A stretch of DNA of 64,000 bases from Collimonas rhizosphaerae (GTDB lineage: Bacteria > Pseudomonadota > Gammaproteobacteria > Burkholderiales > Burkholderiaceae_D): positions 248,001 to 312,000 of the forward strand of contig NZ_JBANDC010000005.1 of assembly GCF_038896935.1 (NCBI RefSeq), written 5' to 3'. The number at the start of each line of letters is the position of its first letter. Positions within the stretch are counted from its first letter, which is position 1. Shown in pieces: positions 38,293-47,255 of the stretch. The notes under the pieces were generated by a model, which had not been told where the DNA came from, searched no databases, and saw only the letters and a list, made by a program, of their open reading frames with translations. The position numbers and the translations under genes were made by a program.

Positions 38293-39555
38293 ATGCCAAT
38301 CTTCCTAGTGCAACTCAGCGTCATCGTCCTTGCCGCCCTTGTCTGCGGGGCTGCGGCAGAAAAGCTGGGCCAGTCCCGGGTAGTCGGAGAAATCGCCGCC
38401 GGCCTGCTGCTTGGGCCATCGGTCCTCGGCGCCATCGATATCGATGCATATCGTTTCCTGTTCAGCAGCGCCAGTATGCCGGCCTTGTCGCAGCTGGGGG
38501 AGCTCGGCCTGGTGCTGCTGATGTTCCAGCTTGGCCTGCATCTTGACCTGAAAAGCCTGCAGGGACGGCGCCAGGCCAACGCGCCGCTGCTGGTCGCCCT
38601 GCTGGGAATGCTTATCCCGTTTGCGCTGGGCTGCGCCATCGGCCTGGTCTCCAGGCCGTGGATTGCGCCGCATGCCGGCGCCGTCGGCTACGTCTTGTTT
38701 TGCGGCCTGGCGCTATCGATATCCGCGGTGCCGGTGATGGCCAGGATCGTGATGGACCTGCGCATGGCCGACTCTTATCCGGCGACCGTGGCGCTGGCCG
38801 CGGCGACGCTCACGGACATACTCGGCTGGCTGTTGCTGGCCGTGATTGCCGCCTTCGCGGCCGGCACCTATGCATTCGACCGCACCCTGCGCGACCTGGG
38901 CTTGCTGGCTGCGTTTATCGCGTTTTCCTTGCTGCTTGCCAAGCCGCTTTGGCGCAGCTTGCTGAACCGCGGCAAGACGACGGCGCCGTCGGCCGCGATA
39001 TTGGCGTGCGTGGCCTGTTATGTACTCCTGTCCTCATGGATAACGGCGGCGATCGGCTTCCATAGCGCTTTCGGCGCCCTGATGGCTGCCCTGGTCCTGC
39101 GCGGCCACGCCGACCTGGCGCAAGCCTGGCGGCGCCAGGTGACAGGTTTTGTCGAACTGATCCTGATGCCGGTTTTTTTCGCCTATGCCGGCATCCATGT
39201 TTCTTTGGGCAGCGTGCAGTCGCCCGATTTCTGGCAATGGTTCTTGCTGTTCCTGGTTGCGGCGGTCCTGGGAAAATTCGGCGGCAGCTACCTGGGGGCG
39301 CGCTGGTCGGGAATCCCCCACCGCGATGCCAGGATCATAAGCGCGCTGATGAACACCCGTGGCCTGATGGAACTGATCGTGCTGACCATCGGCCTGCAGC
39401 TGGGCATCCTGCCGGTTCCGGTGTATTCGATGCTGGTGCTGATGGCCCTGGTGACGACGGCGATGACCGTGCCGCTGCTGCGGTTCTGGCAGCGCCAGGA
39501 GAGGATGCCCGCCGGCAACCGGCGGGGTGCCGGGGCAGTGACCCGCGATCCGTGA
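38293..39555 (+). CDS. Cation:proton antiporter (CPA2, Kef/NapA type)
   Basis: 420 aa, about 12 membrane helices, no cytosolic TrkA domain. Family blocks: SRVVGEIAAGLLLGPSVLG in helix 2 and LGELGLVLLMFQLGLHLDL, where CPA2 proteins usually carry FxxGLE/D. NTRGLMELIVLTIGL is the conserved late helix. It exchanges K+ or Na+ for H+. It begins 42 nt after the glycosyltransferase-like gene on the same strand, possibly co-transcribed. Confidence 0.9.
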   Translation: MPIFLVQLSVIVLAALVCGAAAEKLGQSRVVGEIAAGLLLGPSVLGAIDIDAYRFLFSSASMPALSQLGELGLVLLMFQLGLHLDLKSLQGRRQANAPLLVALLGMLIPFALGCAIGLVSRPWIAPHAGAVGYVLFCGLALSISAVPVMARIVMDLRMADSYPATVALAAATLTDILGWLLLAVIAAFAAGTYAFDRTLRDLGLLAAFIAFSLLLAKPLWRSLLNRGKTTAPSAAILACVACYVLLSSWITAAIGFHSAFGALMAALVLRGHADLAQAWRRQVTGFVELILMPVFFAYAGIHVSLGSVQSPDFWQWFLLFLVAAVLGKFGGSYLGARWSGIPHRDARIISALMNTRGLMELIVLTIGLQLGILPVPVYSMLVLMALVTTAMTVPLLRFWQRQERMPAGNRRGAGAVTRDP

Positions 39556-39655
39556 ACCCCGGACGGCGACGTGAACAGGACAGCGCCAGCCTGAGTCAGC
39601 TTATGCAGCTTATACTGCGCGCAACACGTATTGTTCATCTACAGGGATCTCCATC

Positions 39656-39922
39656 ATGAAAAAAACAGGAATGGCAAAGAGCGACGCCAAGAAGCTCATG
39701 GGTAAAATGACTGCCCCCGGCGCTTCCGCCTTTGGCGGCGGCGATGCGGCGACGATCGACCGGCGCGAGCAGCGCAAGCGCGACCAGGCGGCAGGGCTGG
39801 TGCCATTTGCCGTCAAGCTCAATGGCGCCTTGGTGCTGCAATTGCAAACCCTGGCGAAAGAGCGCGAACTGGACCTCAATCAGCTGGTGGCCGAGCTGCT
39901 GGCCAAGGGTCTCGCAGGCTGA
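39656..39922 (+). CDS. Small conserved protein, function unknown
   Basis: 88 aa, basic N-terminus (MAKSDAKKLMGKM) and a C-terminal amphipathic region (VLQLQTLAKERELDLNQLVAELLAKGL) resembling the second half of a ribbon-helix-helix DNA-binding domain. Coding is supported by codon bias like its neighbours and a purine-rich site upstream (CAGGGATC spacing). Function not known. Confidence 0.6.
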   Translation: MKKTGMAKSDAKKLMGKMTAPGASAFGGGDAATIDRREQRKRDQAAGLVPFAVKLNGALVLQLQTLAKERELDLNQLVAELLAKGLAG

Positions 39923-39981
39923 GCCGGGCAAGCATAGATCGACAGATGCGCGATCATTCATAACATCGCCACGGCGAGAGT

Positions 39982-40182
39982 CATATGGGGTCAGAGTCAA
40001 CTTTCGCAGCGCTTCATCGCGAAACTTGACTCTGACCCCATATGACGGATTCGGAGAAAGACAGGGCGCACAGCACGGTTTTGTCTTTTTTTAACGATGA
40101 GAGGCAGGTACTCCGTGGCCCGCTAAGTGGGGTCAGAGTGAAGTTTCTGCAAAAAGCGCGCAGAAAGTTCACTCTGACCCCA
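39982..40182. repeat. Pair of REP-like palindromes (GGGGTCAGAGT family)
   Basis: Two hairpins 83 bp apart. The first, 39982-40044, has perfect 19-bp outer arms (CATATGGGGTCAGAGTCAA). The second, 40128-40182, has perfect 15-bp outer arms (TGGGGTCAGAGTGAA). In both, one mismatch follows the outer arm and pairing then resumes (CTTTCGC/GCGAAAC; GTTTCTGC/GCAGAAAG). The shared core GGGGTCAGAGT with conserved mismatch position is typical of extragenic REP elements mobilised by RAYT (IS200-like) transposases. No RAYT gene is in the window. Confidence 0.85.
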
Positions 40183-40361
40183 GTTAGCTACGTTTGTTAA
40201 TCACACAGAAAACCCGGGCAAGGGCATTGTCATGTTTCATGAAACTCTTAATAACCCCCGCCAGGCTGCCCCCATAACCGGCCGCCATCCCGGTTGTCGA
40301 TTAAAATGTCGGTCCGGCAGGATCCCGTCTTGCGGCCGGCATTTTCCCATACGATAAATTG

Positions 40362-41414
40362 ATGACCACTTCAACAGCGAACGCAGCAGCCGCCGGCACG
40401 ATAGCCAAGGAGGCGATCGATGCTGCGCAAAAGCACCTGCGCGACATCCTTTCCCTGGCCATCCAGTACGCGCCGCCGCGCGCCGCCGTGGTGGTGTCGG
40501 ACACACGCTGTGCGCTCGCCGTCGCGCTCACCGAAGCCTACCGGCGCTGCCTGCCGGCGGCCACCTTCATCGACTTTGACGCCGTCGCGCCGGAGGCTGT
40601 GCTCGCTGCCTTTGCGACGCTCGAGGCCAACGACCTGGTGATCCTGGTCCAGTCCACCAATTTCCGCCTTGAGGCGTTCCGCATCCGCGTCGAGCTGTTC
40701 AAGCGCGGGCTCAAGGTAATTGAGCATCCGCACCTGTCGCGCATGCCGGGCGCACAGGCGCTCCACTATATCGAATCGCTGGCCTACGACCCGGGCTACT
40801 ATCGCGGCGTCGGCTATGCATTGAAGGCTCGCATCGACAAGGCCGGCATGGGCGTGGTCGACAGCGGCGGCGAACGCCTGGTGTTTGCCTCGCCGTTCGA
40901 GCCCGCCAAGCTGAACATCGGCGACTACAGCGAGATGAACAACGTCGGCGGCCAGTTCCCCATCGGCGAAGTGTTCACCGAAGCGCAAGACCTGGAAGCC
41001 GTGAACGGGCGCGTGCGTATTTTTGTTTTCGGCGATACCGCGTTCCGGGTCAACCGGCCGGAGCATCCCATCACGCTGGTCATCAGCAAGGGCCGGGTCA
41101 GCGACGTACTCGATTCCACGCCCGATTTCGACCAGGTGCTGGCCAATATCCGTGCCGACGAAGGCGAAGTGTGGCTGCGAGAACTGGGTTTCGGCATGAA
41201 CCGCGCGTTTTCGCGGGAGCGGATGGTGAGCGACATCGGCACCTACGAGCGCATGTGCGGCATCCACCTGTCGCTGGGCGCCAAGCATGGCGTCTACAGC
41301 AAACCCGGCATCAAGCGCGCCAGCGCCCGCTATCACATCGATGTTTTTGCCGTGACCGAGGCGGTTTACCTGGATGACGAACTGGTCTACCGCAACGGCG
41401 CCTGGCAGGTCTGA
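40362..41414 (+). CDS. Aminopeptidase T-like (M29-related) protein
   Basis: 350 aa. The second half carries conserved blocks typical of the M29/leucyl aminopeptidase T-like group: NNVGGQFPIGEVFTEA, LRELGFGMNRAF and GIHLSLGAKHGVYSKPG, with Glu and His residues that could bind two metals. The N-terminal half is an alpha/beta domain. Probably a metallopeptidase or a related ring-cleaving dioxygenase (NicX-like); activity uncertain. The ATG at 40362 follows a TTG that could extend it by one codon. Confidence 0.65.
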   Translation: MTTSTANAAAAGTIAKEAIDAAQKHLRDILSLAIQYAPPRAAVVVSDTRCALAVALTEAYRRCLPAATFIDFDAVAPEAVLAAFATLEANDLVILVQSTNFRLEAFRIRVELFKRGLKVIEHPHLSRMPGAQALHYIESLAYDPGYYRGVGYALKARIDKAGMGVVDSGGERLVFASPFEPAKLNIGDYSEMNNVGGQFPIGEVFTEAQDLEAVNGRVRIFVFGDTAFRVNRPEHPITLVISKGRVSDVLDSTPDFDQVLANIRADEGEVWLRELGFGMNRAFSRERMVSDIGTYERMCGIHLSLGAKHGVYSKPGIKRASARYHIDVFAVTEAVYLDDELVYRNGAWQV

Positions 41415-41439
41415 GCAAAACCGGCAGGCCGGCAGGGAC

Positions 41440-41868
41440 TCAGAACGATACGCACAGGCGCGACGCCAGCAAACCCACCGCATCCTGATGGAACCGGCTG
41501 GTATAAGCGCTGCGTATCTGCGCCAGCCGCTCCAGCGTATCCGGCGTTTCCGGGGCGACGATGCGGATCACGAAGCTATCCTCGCGGATAGTCTGGCCGG
41601 TGGCCGCATCGCGCCATTGGCCGTGCGTGTCCCAAGTGGTCAGGCCGTCCGGGAAACGCGGCGTCACGACCTCCGCCATGAAGGCGCTTCGCTCCGCATC
41701 GGTGACCTGCCCTCGCCCCTGGATGTCGCGCCCGAACAGCAGCTCGGCCTGCAGCTGCGTGCTGCCGTGCACCTGCCGGCATACACCGGCGCTGCCGCCG
41801 TCAGGGAAAGCAGCGCAAGCGGAAAGCGTTACGGCGCAGGCCAGGCTGCAGATCAGTTGAAGGCGCAT
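41440..41868 (-). CDS. DUF3574 lipoprotein
   Basis: 142 aa. Lipobox VTLSAC places the acylated Cys at about residue 18. The mature domain fits DUF3574: QLLFGRDI-type strand, VTDAERSAFMAEVVTPRFP, GLTTWDTHGQWRD and REDSFVIRIV. Function unknown. The start is at MRLQLICSL, which directly opens the signal; a longer start at 41898 is less likely. Convergent with the aminopeptidase-like gene. Confidence 0.82.
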   Translation of the reverse strand: MRLQLICSLACAVTLSACAAFPDGGSAGVCRQVHGSTQLQAELLFGRDIQGRGQVTDAERSAFMAEVVTPRFPDGLTTWDTHGQWRDAATGQTIREDSFVIRIVAPETPDTLERLAQIRSAYTSRFHQDAVGLLASRLCVSF

Positions 41869-42015
41869 GGCGGCATCCTCGATGGCTGGGAATGCCACAT
41901 GCTATCTTAAATATTGCCACTGGGAATCAATGTCAATCGCCGGCATTCAACAACAGCCGCCGGCACCGTATAATTTCCCTGCGACGCCTCGACCAACCAT
42001 TCCAGACAAGAACCC

Positions 42016-42267
42016 ATGAGCCTCATCGACAAACTGCTAGCGGGCACGGTGAAATCCGCGCCGGCCTCGACAGACAAGGTGCAGGTGCGCGTCTACCTGG
42101 ACACCGGCGGCCACGTCACCAATGTCACGATCAGGAAAAGCTGCGGCGACCCGGAGCGCGATGCGCATGCGCAGCGGGAAATCATGGGCATGCGTTTCGC
42201 GAGCAAGAGCAAAGGCGCAAAAACGTCGCACAACTGGCATGACCTGACCTATACCTTTCACGAATAA
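42016..42267 (+). CDS. Small TonB-C-terminal-like protein
   Basis: 83 aa, no signal or membrane segment. VQVRVYLDTGGHVTNVTIRK, then SCGDPERDAHAQREIMGMRF, resembles the beta-alpha-beta core of TonB C-terminal domains without anchor or proline spacer. A role in energy transduction is therefore unlikely; it may be a cytosolic derivative. Family assignment is tentative. Confidence 0.5.
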   Translation: MSLIDKLLAGTVKSAPASTDKVQVRVYLDTGGHVTNVTIRKSCGDPERDAHAQREIMGMRFASKSKGAKTSHNWHDLTYTFHE

Positions 42268-42569
42268 ACAGTGCGCCGGCGCGCCCTGTCCGCCTTGTTC
42301 CAGTATGTTTCCCGCAAGCAGCGCCGCGGCTGCGCCGCCCATTCCCCGCATATCGAAATGCAAATGGCGGCTATTAAGCTCCCATGATGGGTTCGCTGCC
42401 GTCCATACCCTAAGCTGTCTTCGCCGAGCTCATTTTCCTTTCACATGACGAGCAGCCCAGCGGCCAGGGTTCGGCATTCGGTTGCTGGCTATTCAAAAAC
42501 ATAACACGAGACACCCTGATGACGGTCGAGTGACGGCCGCTTCAAGGACATATAAGGAGCAGCTCGATC
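42268..42569. other. Intergenic region before the NCS2 permease
   Basis: 302 bp without a gene. AAGGAG at about 42554 is the permease ribosome site. No purine riboswitch fold could be recognised. Confidence 0.45.
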
Positions 42570-43952
42570 ATGATGGAACAACAACTCCAACCCTCCGCGG
42601 GTCTGGGAGAACCTATCGCCGTCGCCGAAGGAAAAATCGACCAGTACTTCCAGATCACCGCGCGCGGCAGCACCCAGCGCCGCGAGGTGGTCGCCGGCAT
42701 CACCACTTTCCTGGCCATGGTCTATTCGGTATTTGTCGTGCCCGGCATGCTGGGCAAGGCCGGCTTCGATGTCAGCGCGGTGTTTGTCGCGGTCTGCCTG
42801 ACTACCGCTTTCGGTTCCCTGCTGATGGGCTTGTGGGCGCGTTTGCCGATCGCCGTGGGATGCGCGATTTCGCTGACCGCTTTCACCGCCTTCGGCCTGG
42901 TGCTCGGCAAAGGCCTGTCGCCTGCGGTCGCCCTCGGCGCGGTGTTCCTGATGGGCCTGGTGTTCACCGCCATCTCCGTCACCGGCGTGCGCTCCTGGAT
43001 CCTGCAAAACCTGCCGTCCGGCGTGGCGCACGGCACTGGCGTCGGCATCGGCTTGTTCCTGTTGCTGATCGCCTCCAACGACGTCGGCCTGGTGGTGAAA
43101 AACGCCGGCCCCGGCCTGCCGGTTGCGCTCGGCCACATTACCGCGTTTCCGGTAGTGATGAGCATCGTCGGCCTGGCCGCCATTTTCGGCCTTGAGCGGC
43201 GCCGCGTTCCGGGCGGCATCCTGCTGGTCGTCGTGGTCCTGTCGATCATCGGCCTGATCTTCGATCCTGCCGTCAAGTTCACCGGCATATTTGCGATGCC
43301 GGCGCTGAGCGCTCCCGGCCATGCTTCGCTGATCGGCGCGATGGACATCAAGGGCGCACTCAGCATGGCCGTGTTGCCGAGCGTGCTGGCGCTGGTGATG
43401 ACCGCGGTGTTCGACGCCACCGGCACGATCCGCGCGGTGGCCGGACAGGCCGGACAGGTCAATGAAAAAGGTTATATCAACAACGGCGGCAAAGCGTTGA
43501 CGGCCGATTCGCTCAGCTCGATTTTCGCCGGCCTGGTCGGCGGCGCACCGGCTGCTGCTTACATTGAATCGACGGTAGGCACCGCCGCCGGCGCCCGCAC
43601 CGGCCTGACTGCGGTCGTGGTCGGCCTGCTGTTCCTGGCGGTCATCTTCTTTTCGCCGCTGGCCGGCCTGGTGCCGTCCTACGCAACGGCACCGGCGCTG
43701 ATGTACGTCGGCTTGCTGATGCTGGGCAGCGTCAGCCGCATGCACATGGACGATACGGTCGACGCGCTGGCCGGCTTGCTGTGCGCAGTGTTCATCGTCC
43801 TCACATGCAATATCGTGACCGGCATCATGCTTGGTTTCTGCACGCTGGTGATCGGCCGGGTTGTCTCCGGCGAGTTCCGCAAGCTGAACTTCGGCACCGT
43901 CGCCATCGCTGTCGCATTGGCCGTCTTCTATGCAGGCGGCTGGGCGATTTAA
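42570..43952 (+). CDS. NCS2-family (AzgA-like) purine permease
   Basis: 460 aa, about 13-14 helices, AzgA/AdeP/GhxP branch of the nucleobase:cation symporters. Conserved features: REVVAGITTFLAMVYSVFVVP near the start, GVGIGLFLLLIASNDVGLV, the substrate-site helix with VFDATGTIRAV and the AAAYIESTVGTAAGARTGL block. It most likely imports adenine, guanine or hypoxanthine with protons. Two adjacent ATGs (42570, 42573) follow the ribosome site. An intrinsic terminator follows at 44012. Confidence 0.92.
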   Translation: MMEQQLQPSAGLGEPIAVAEGKIDQYFQITARGSTQRREVVAGITTFLAMVYSVFVVPGMLGKAGFDVSAVFVAVCLTTAFGSLLMGLWARLPIAVGCAISLTAFTAFGLVLGKGLSPAVALGAVFLMGLVFTAISVTGVRSWILQNLPSGVAHGTGVGIGLFLLLIASNDVGLVVKNAGPGLPVALGHITAFPVVMSIVGLAAIFGLERRRVPGGILLVVVVLSIIGLIFDPAVKFTGIFAMPALSAPGHASLIGAMDIKGALSMAVLPSVLALVMTAVFDATGTIRAVAGQAGQVNEKGYINNGGKALTADSLSSIFAGLVGGAPAAAYIESTVGTAAGARTGLTAVVVGLLFLAVIFFSPLAGLVPSYATAPALMYVGLLMLGSVSRMHMDDTVDALAGLLCAVFIVLTCNIVTGIMLGFCTLVIGRVVSGEFRKLNFGTVAIAVALAVFYAGGWAI

Positions 43953-44011
43953 GACCGTGCATCCATCCGGGTAATCTCGACTGTCCGGATCTCCTAGGAC
44001 AGTCGATTCAT

Positions 44012-44045
44012 GGCAGCGCCTGCGGGCGCTGCCTTTTTGTTTTTT
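44012..44045 (+). terminator. Terminator of the NCS2 gene
   Basis: Perfect 9-bp stem GGCAGCGCC/GGCGCTGCC, 4-nt loop, followed by T-rich sequence. Confidence 0.85.
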
Positions 44046-44118
44046 CTTCGCTTATTTGTATTGACTCGTATCGGCTCCGATTCATCAAATCCTGATGCAT
44101 GAAATTAAACACAACTTA

Positions 44119-44330
44119 AAATATTGACTCGACAATATTCCAATCAAGAAATTTTCTCTGCTACGATACGGCGGGCTGAAGTTGAAGGAAAACTGACACT
44201 CCTTCTGCCCTAAACGACCTGATTAAAAACTAAAAAATTCAAAAAAGGGGCAGATGATCCCGTGCTTTTTGGTCCGGGTGGCAGCAGCTGCCGCAATCAT
44301 GTGCGTCAGCGCCGCATGCTTTCCTTGATG
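44119..44330 (+). pseudogene. Decayed copy of the leader and signal-peptide start of the lipoprotein gene at 45510
   Basis: This stretch aligns with 45373-45570. Both contain AATATT/CAATATT blocks, TCTGCTACGATAC, a purine-rich ribosome site, and then a short reading frame. The frame here (44254-44328, 24 residues) reads FLVRVAAAAAI after the start; the intact gene reads FLVRAAAAAAI. It then stops at CFP. So a 5' piece of the lipoprotein gene was duplicated and lost its body. The true lipoprotein gene at 44484 follows it. Confidence 0.7.
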
Positions 44331-44483
44331 AATAAAAAATAAAGTGTGCCACCGCAAGACGTGGCGCTGCGTTCCCGTTTCAATATTTCAAGGAGACCAG
44401 GGTATCAAGACCAAAGCAGCCTCTATTCACCATTTCCATCCAGACGCACCAATAAAATAATATTACTCAGGGAAGTTAATAAA

Positions 44484-45248
44484 ATGTGCCTTAACATTCG
44501 AACATGTATTGCTGTTTTTTTCTCCGTCATGCTGGCGGCCTGCGGCGGAGGCGGCAGCGGCGACAAAAGCGCTCCTGCCGGCAATGCAGCAACTGCCGTG
44601 ACATATAACATGAGCACCGCGTCGGTCAGTTTTTTTCAAAACCAGAAACAATATGCGACGACGCAAGCTGCAGACCCGACGATTAGCATCACGGCTACAT
44701 TAAGTACCTTACCGTCTGGCACCGCCTACCCTGTTGTTGCCGAAGACAAGGCGGTGTTCCTCACCGGCAGCACCGTCGTGGTGCGGAATTCGAGCACAAA
44801 CTTTACCGCCACCCTGGTGCCTGACGTCACGCTCAGCCCTGGCGTATACAAAGGAACGCTCACCCTGATGTTATGCAAGGACCAAGCTTGCAGTGCGCAA
44901 TATCCATTAACCGGCGCGACCTTGCCTTATGTGATTACCGTCACGCCTCAGTTGACTGCGACAATCAAGATCAATGGCGTTATCCAGCCACAACCCTTGA
45001 AGGCAACGAAACCGGGGTTTTATACGATTCGGGCTGGGCAGACCCTTGAAATGGACGCCAATTTGCCTATCCAATGGAACTACCCGAACAATCCCGGAGA
45101 ACCCAAAGTCACGCCGACGTCAACCACATCGACTACCTGGCAAGGATCGGTCAGTTTGGGCACGAGCGGGAATAGCACGACAATTCTTGGAATGCTTCCG
45201 GATGGCTCGCAAAACGGCCTTGGCCTGACCCTTACCGTCACCCCATAG
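44484..45248 (+). CDS. Lipoprotein of unknown function
   Basis: 254 aa. Signal peptide with lipobox MLAAC followed by GGGGSG linker. The mature part is Thr/Ser/Val-rich with beta-sandwich-like repeats (SISITATLSTLPSG-like, TLVPDVTLSPGVYKGTLTL, CKDQACSAQYPL with a Cys pair). It resembles bacterial Ig-like surface lipoproteins, but no family is claimed. The start at MCLNIRT opens the signal; upstream in-frame residues are intergenic. GC is lower than in the core genes. Confidence 0.7.
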   Translation: MCLNIRTCIAVFFSVMLAACGGGGSGDKSAPAGNAATAVTYNMSTASVSFFQNQKQYATTQAADPTISITATLSTLPSGTAYPVVAEDKAVFLTGSTVVVRNSSTNFTATLVPDVTLSPGVYKGTLTLMLCKDQACSAQYPLTGATLPYVITVTPQLTATIKINGVIQPQPLKATKPGFYTIRAGQTLEMDANLPIQWNYPNNPGEPKVTPTSTTSTTWQGSVSLGTSGNSTTILGMLPDGSQNGLGLTLTVTP

Positions 45249-45509
45249 CACCGGTGAAAATCAAGCAGTCTGCGCAAAATTGACAGGTGGGGGCAGCACA
45301 GTCTGCCCTCAACACCCGCGACTCCATCATTTCCCGTCGCGCGCCCCCTGTATGAATTTATACACAACGAAAAAATATTCATTGTCCAATATTTCAACCC
45401 GGAAATCTTATCTGCTACGATACCACCGGCCAAAGCAGGGGAAACCGATGCGCACCTGTCGGAAGCAAGGTAGTTCATAAATATAAGAAATAAAAAAACA
45501 GGGGAGTAG

Positions 45510-46691
45510 ATGAATAGGCATTTCTTGGTCCGGGCAGCCGCAGCTGCCGCAATCGTCGCGTCCTCGCTTCTTACCGGCTGCGCCTCCATTGTCGACGGCA
45601 CCAGCCAGGTGGTCACAGTCGAAGCCCGCAATCAGGGACAGCTGGTCAAGGGCGCTTCCTGCAAACTGCAAAACACAAAAGGCATCTTCTACGTAACCGC
45701 ACCGGGCACGGTGACCATCCATCGCTCGCGCGACGACCTGGTAGTCCAATGCGACAAAGAAAATATCAAACCCGGCCTGGCACAAATCAGATCCAACATC
45801 AAAGGAATGACTTACGGTAATTTTTTGCTGGGCGGGGTCGTCGGCGCCATTATCGATCACAATTCCGGTGCGGCTTATGACTATCCGGCCACGATCACGG
45901 TCTTGATGGGCGAGAGCGGCGGCGCGCCGATCGCGCCCTTCAGCCCCCCGGCCGCTCCGGTTGCGCCAGCCGCTCCGGTCGCCCCAACGGTTCAGGCCAG
46001 CCCTGTCCGTAACGCCGAGCGCCAGCTGACCGGTAAAGAAATGCAGCAGCATTTCAGCAACCTTGGCACCGTGACCGGACATAGCGCAAGCGGCGCAAAA
46101 ATGCAGTATGACGTCGGCCAGGACGGCCGCCTGGAGGTCAAGAATCTTGACAAGGGCGGCGGCACGATGGGCGCTTACGAGTTCAAGGTAGCTGAGAACC
46201 AGATTTGCATTGCGATATACGGCGGCAGCGGCTGGCGCGTGATGCAGGACTGCTACCGCCTGTACCAGGTCAGCGCCGGAACGTTCGCCATGAGATCGGC
46301 CACCGACAAATATTTCTTTACCTACGACATCAACGGCACAGGCGGCAGTTATGCCGAGCAGCCGGTTGCGGCGCCATCCGCGGCGTATGCGAATGCAGCG
46401 CCCGCCACATCAATGCCGGTGGATAAGGTCCCTGCCGCGCCTGTGCCGCCAGCAAGCGCAACACCCCAGCAGGCAACTCCCGCAGCAGCACCGGCCGGGC
46501 TGCCGGCAGAACAGATCGGCCAATATTCATATCAAAGCGAGCACCTCGCCAGAGCGCAATCATGCTCGGCGGCGCCGCACGCCATCCTTAACGCCAGAGG
46601 GCCGGGATTCGAATCGTATACCGTCTCTTGCGACAACGGCGATTCTCTTGCGATGCGCTGTGATTTCGGGCAATGTCGCATCTTGAGATGA
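45510..46691 (+). CDS. Large lipoprotein with Ala/Pro linkers
   Basis: 393 aa. Lipobox LLTGC (Cys about residue 24). The N-terminal domain (25-135: ASIVDGTSQVVTVEARNQG, ITVLMGESGG) resembles the small lipoprotein type that begins CASIVxGTxQ. An Ala/Pro spacer (about 140-165) precedes a central domain (QLTGKEMQQHFSNLGTVTG, ICIAIYGGSGWRVMQDCYRL), a second Ala/Pro spacer and a short Cys-rich C-terminal domain (SCSAAPHAILNARGPGFESY). Envelope-located; function unknown. A decayed copy of its 5' end lies at 44119. Confidence 0.75.
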   Translation: MNRHFLVRAAAAAAIVASSLLTGCASIVDGTSQVVTVEARNQGQLVKGASCKLQNTKGIFYVTAPGTVTIHRSRDDLVVQCDKENIKPGLAQIRSNIKGMTYGNFLLGGVVGAIIDHNSGAAYDYPATITVLMGESGGAPIAPFSPPAAPVAPAAPVAPTVQASPVRNAERQLTGKEMQQHFSNLGTVTGHSASGAKMQYDVGQDGRLEVKNLDKGGGTMGAYEFKVAENQICIAIYGGSGWRVMQDCYRLYQVSAGTFAMRSATDKYFFTYDINGTGGSYAEQPVAAPSAAYANAAPATSMPVDKVPAAPVPPASATPQQATPAAAPAGLPAEQIGQYSYQSEHLARAQSCSAAPHAILNARGPGFESYTVSCDNGDSLAMRCDFGQCRILR

Positions 46692-46742
46692 AATCAGCCT
46701 GATTATTTGGATGAATTAAAAAATTACAGGAAAGACCAATTG

Positions 46743-47255
46743 ATGACTGCACACAATATCCGCGCTCTCGAACCTGCAGATTATCCATTCGTCTCCTCCG
46801 CAGTTGACGACTGGTGGGGCGGCCGTCCTGTCCGGGCATTGGTCCACCGCATATTTTTCGACCACCTGAACGCAACCAGTTATGCCATAGGACCGTCGGA
46901 CGCCGTCCAGGCGTTCCTGATCGGCTTCGTATCGCAGGCCGATCCCAAAGTCGCCTACATCCATTTCGTCGGCGTAAGCCCTGCTGCACGCACTGGCGGC
47001 ATGGCTCGCATGCTGTACGAACATTTCTTCAACGTGGTCGGCGCCATGGGTTGCACAGAAGTGCGCAGCATCACCTCGGCGGTCAATACCGGCTCGATCA
47101 AATTCCATCGCAAACTCGGATTTACGCTTCTTCCCGGATCCGGTGAAATCGACGGCGTCCCGGTTGCGCTCGATTATGCCGGCGAAGGACAACATCGCGT
47201 CCTGTTCCATAAATCGCTGTCGGCCGGCGTCAAGGATGGCCGGCAGGCGCCTTGA
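46743..47255 (+). CDS. GNAT-family N-acetyltransferase
   Basis: 170 aa. The acetyl-CoA binding region is VSPAARTGGMARMLYEHFF (Q/RxxGxG/A variant RTGGMA) with the preceding strand AYIHFVGV and the C-terminal NTGSIKFHRKLGFTL motif. Substrate unknown. Start at 46743 is set by AGGAAAG; a longer frame from 46707 has no site. Its 3' end overlaps the convergent LysR gene by 26 bp. Confidence 0.88.
   Translation: MTAHNIRALEPADYPFVSSAVDDWWGGRPVRALVHRIFFDHLNATSYAIGPSDAVQAFLIGFVSQADPKVAYIHFVGVSPAARTGGMARMLYEHFFNVVGAMGCTEVRSITSAVNTGSIKFHRKLGFTLLPGSGEIDGVPVALDYAGEGQHRVLFHKSLSAGVKDGRQAP

Noticed and set aside
39982..40182. The two palindromes considered as convergent intrinsic terminators
   Set aside because: No T-tracts follow either stem; the shared core with conserved mismatch fits REP elements better.
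42268..42569. Possible purine riboswitch before the NCS2 permease
   Set aside because: No three-way junction or conserved loop sequences could be found by eye, and such switches are rare in betaproteobacteria.
42489..43745. 418-residue Asp/Gln/His-rich antisense frame in the NCS2 gene
   Set aside because: Typical antisense of a membrane protein; no family features.
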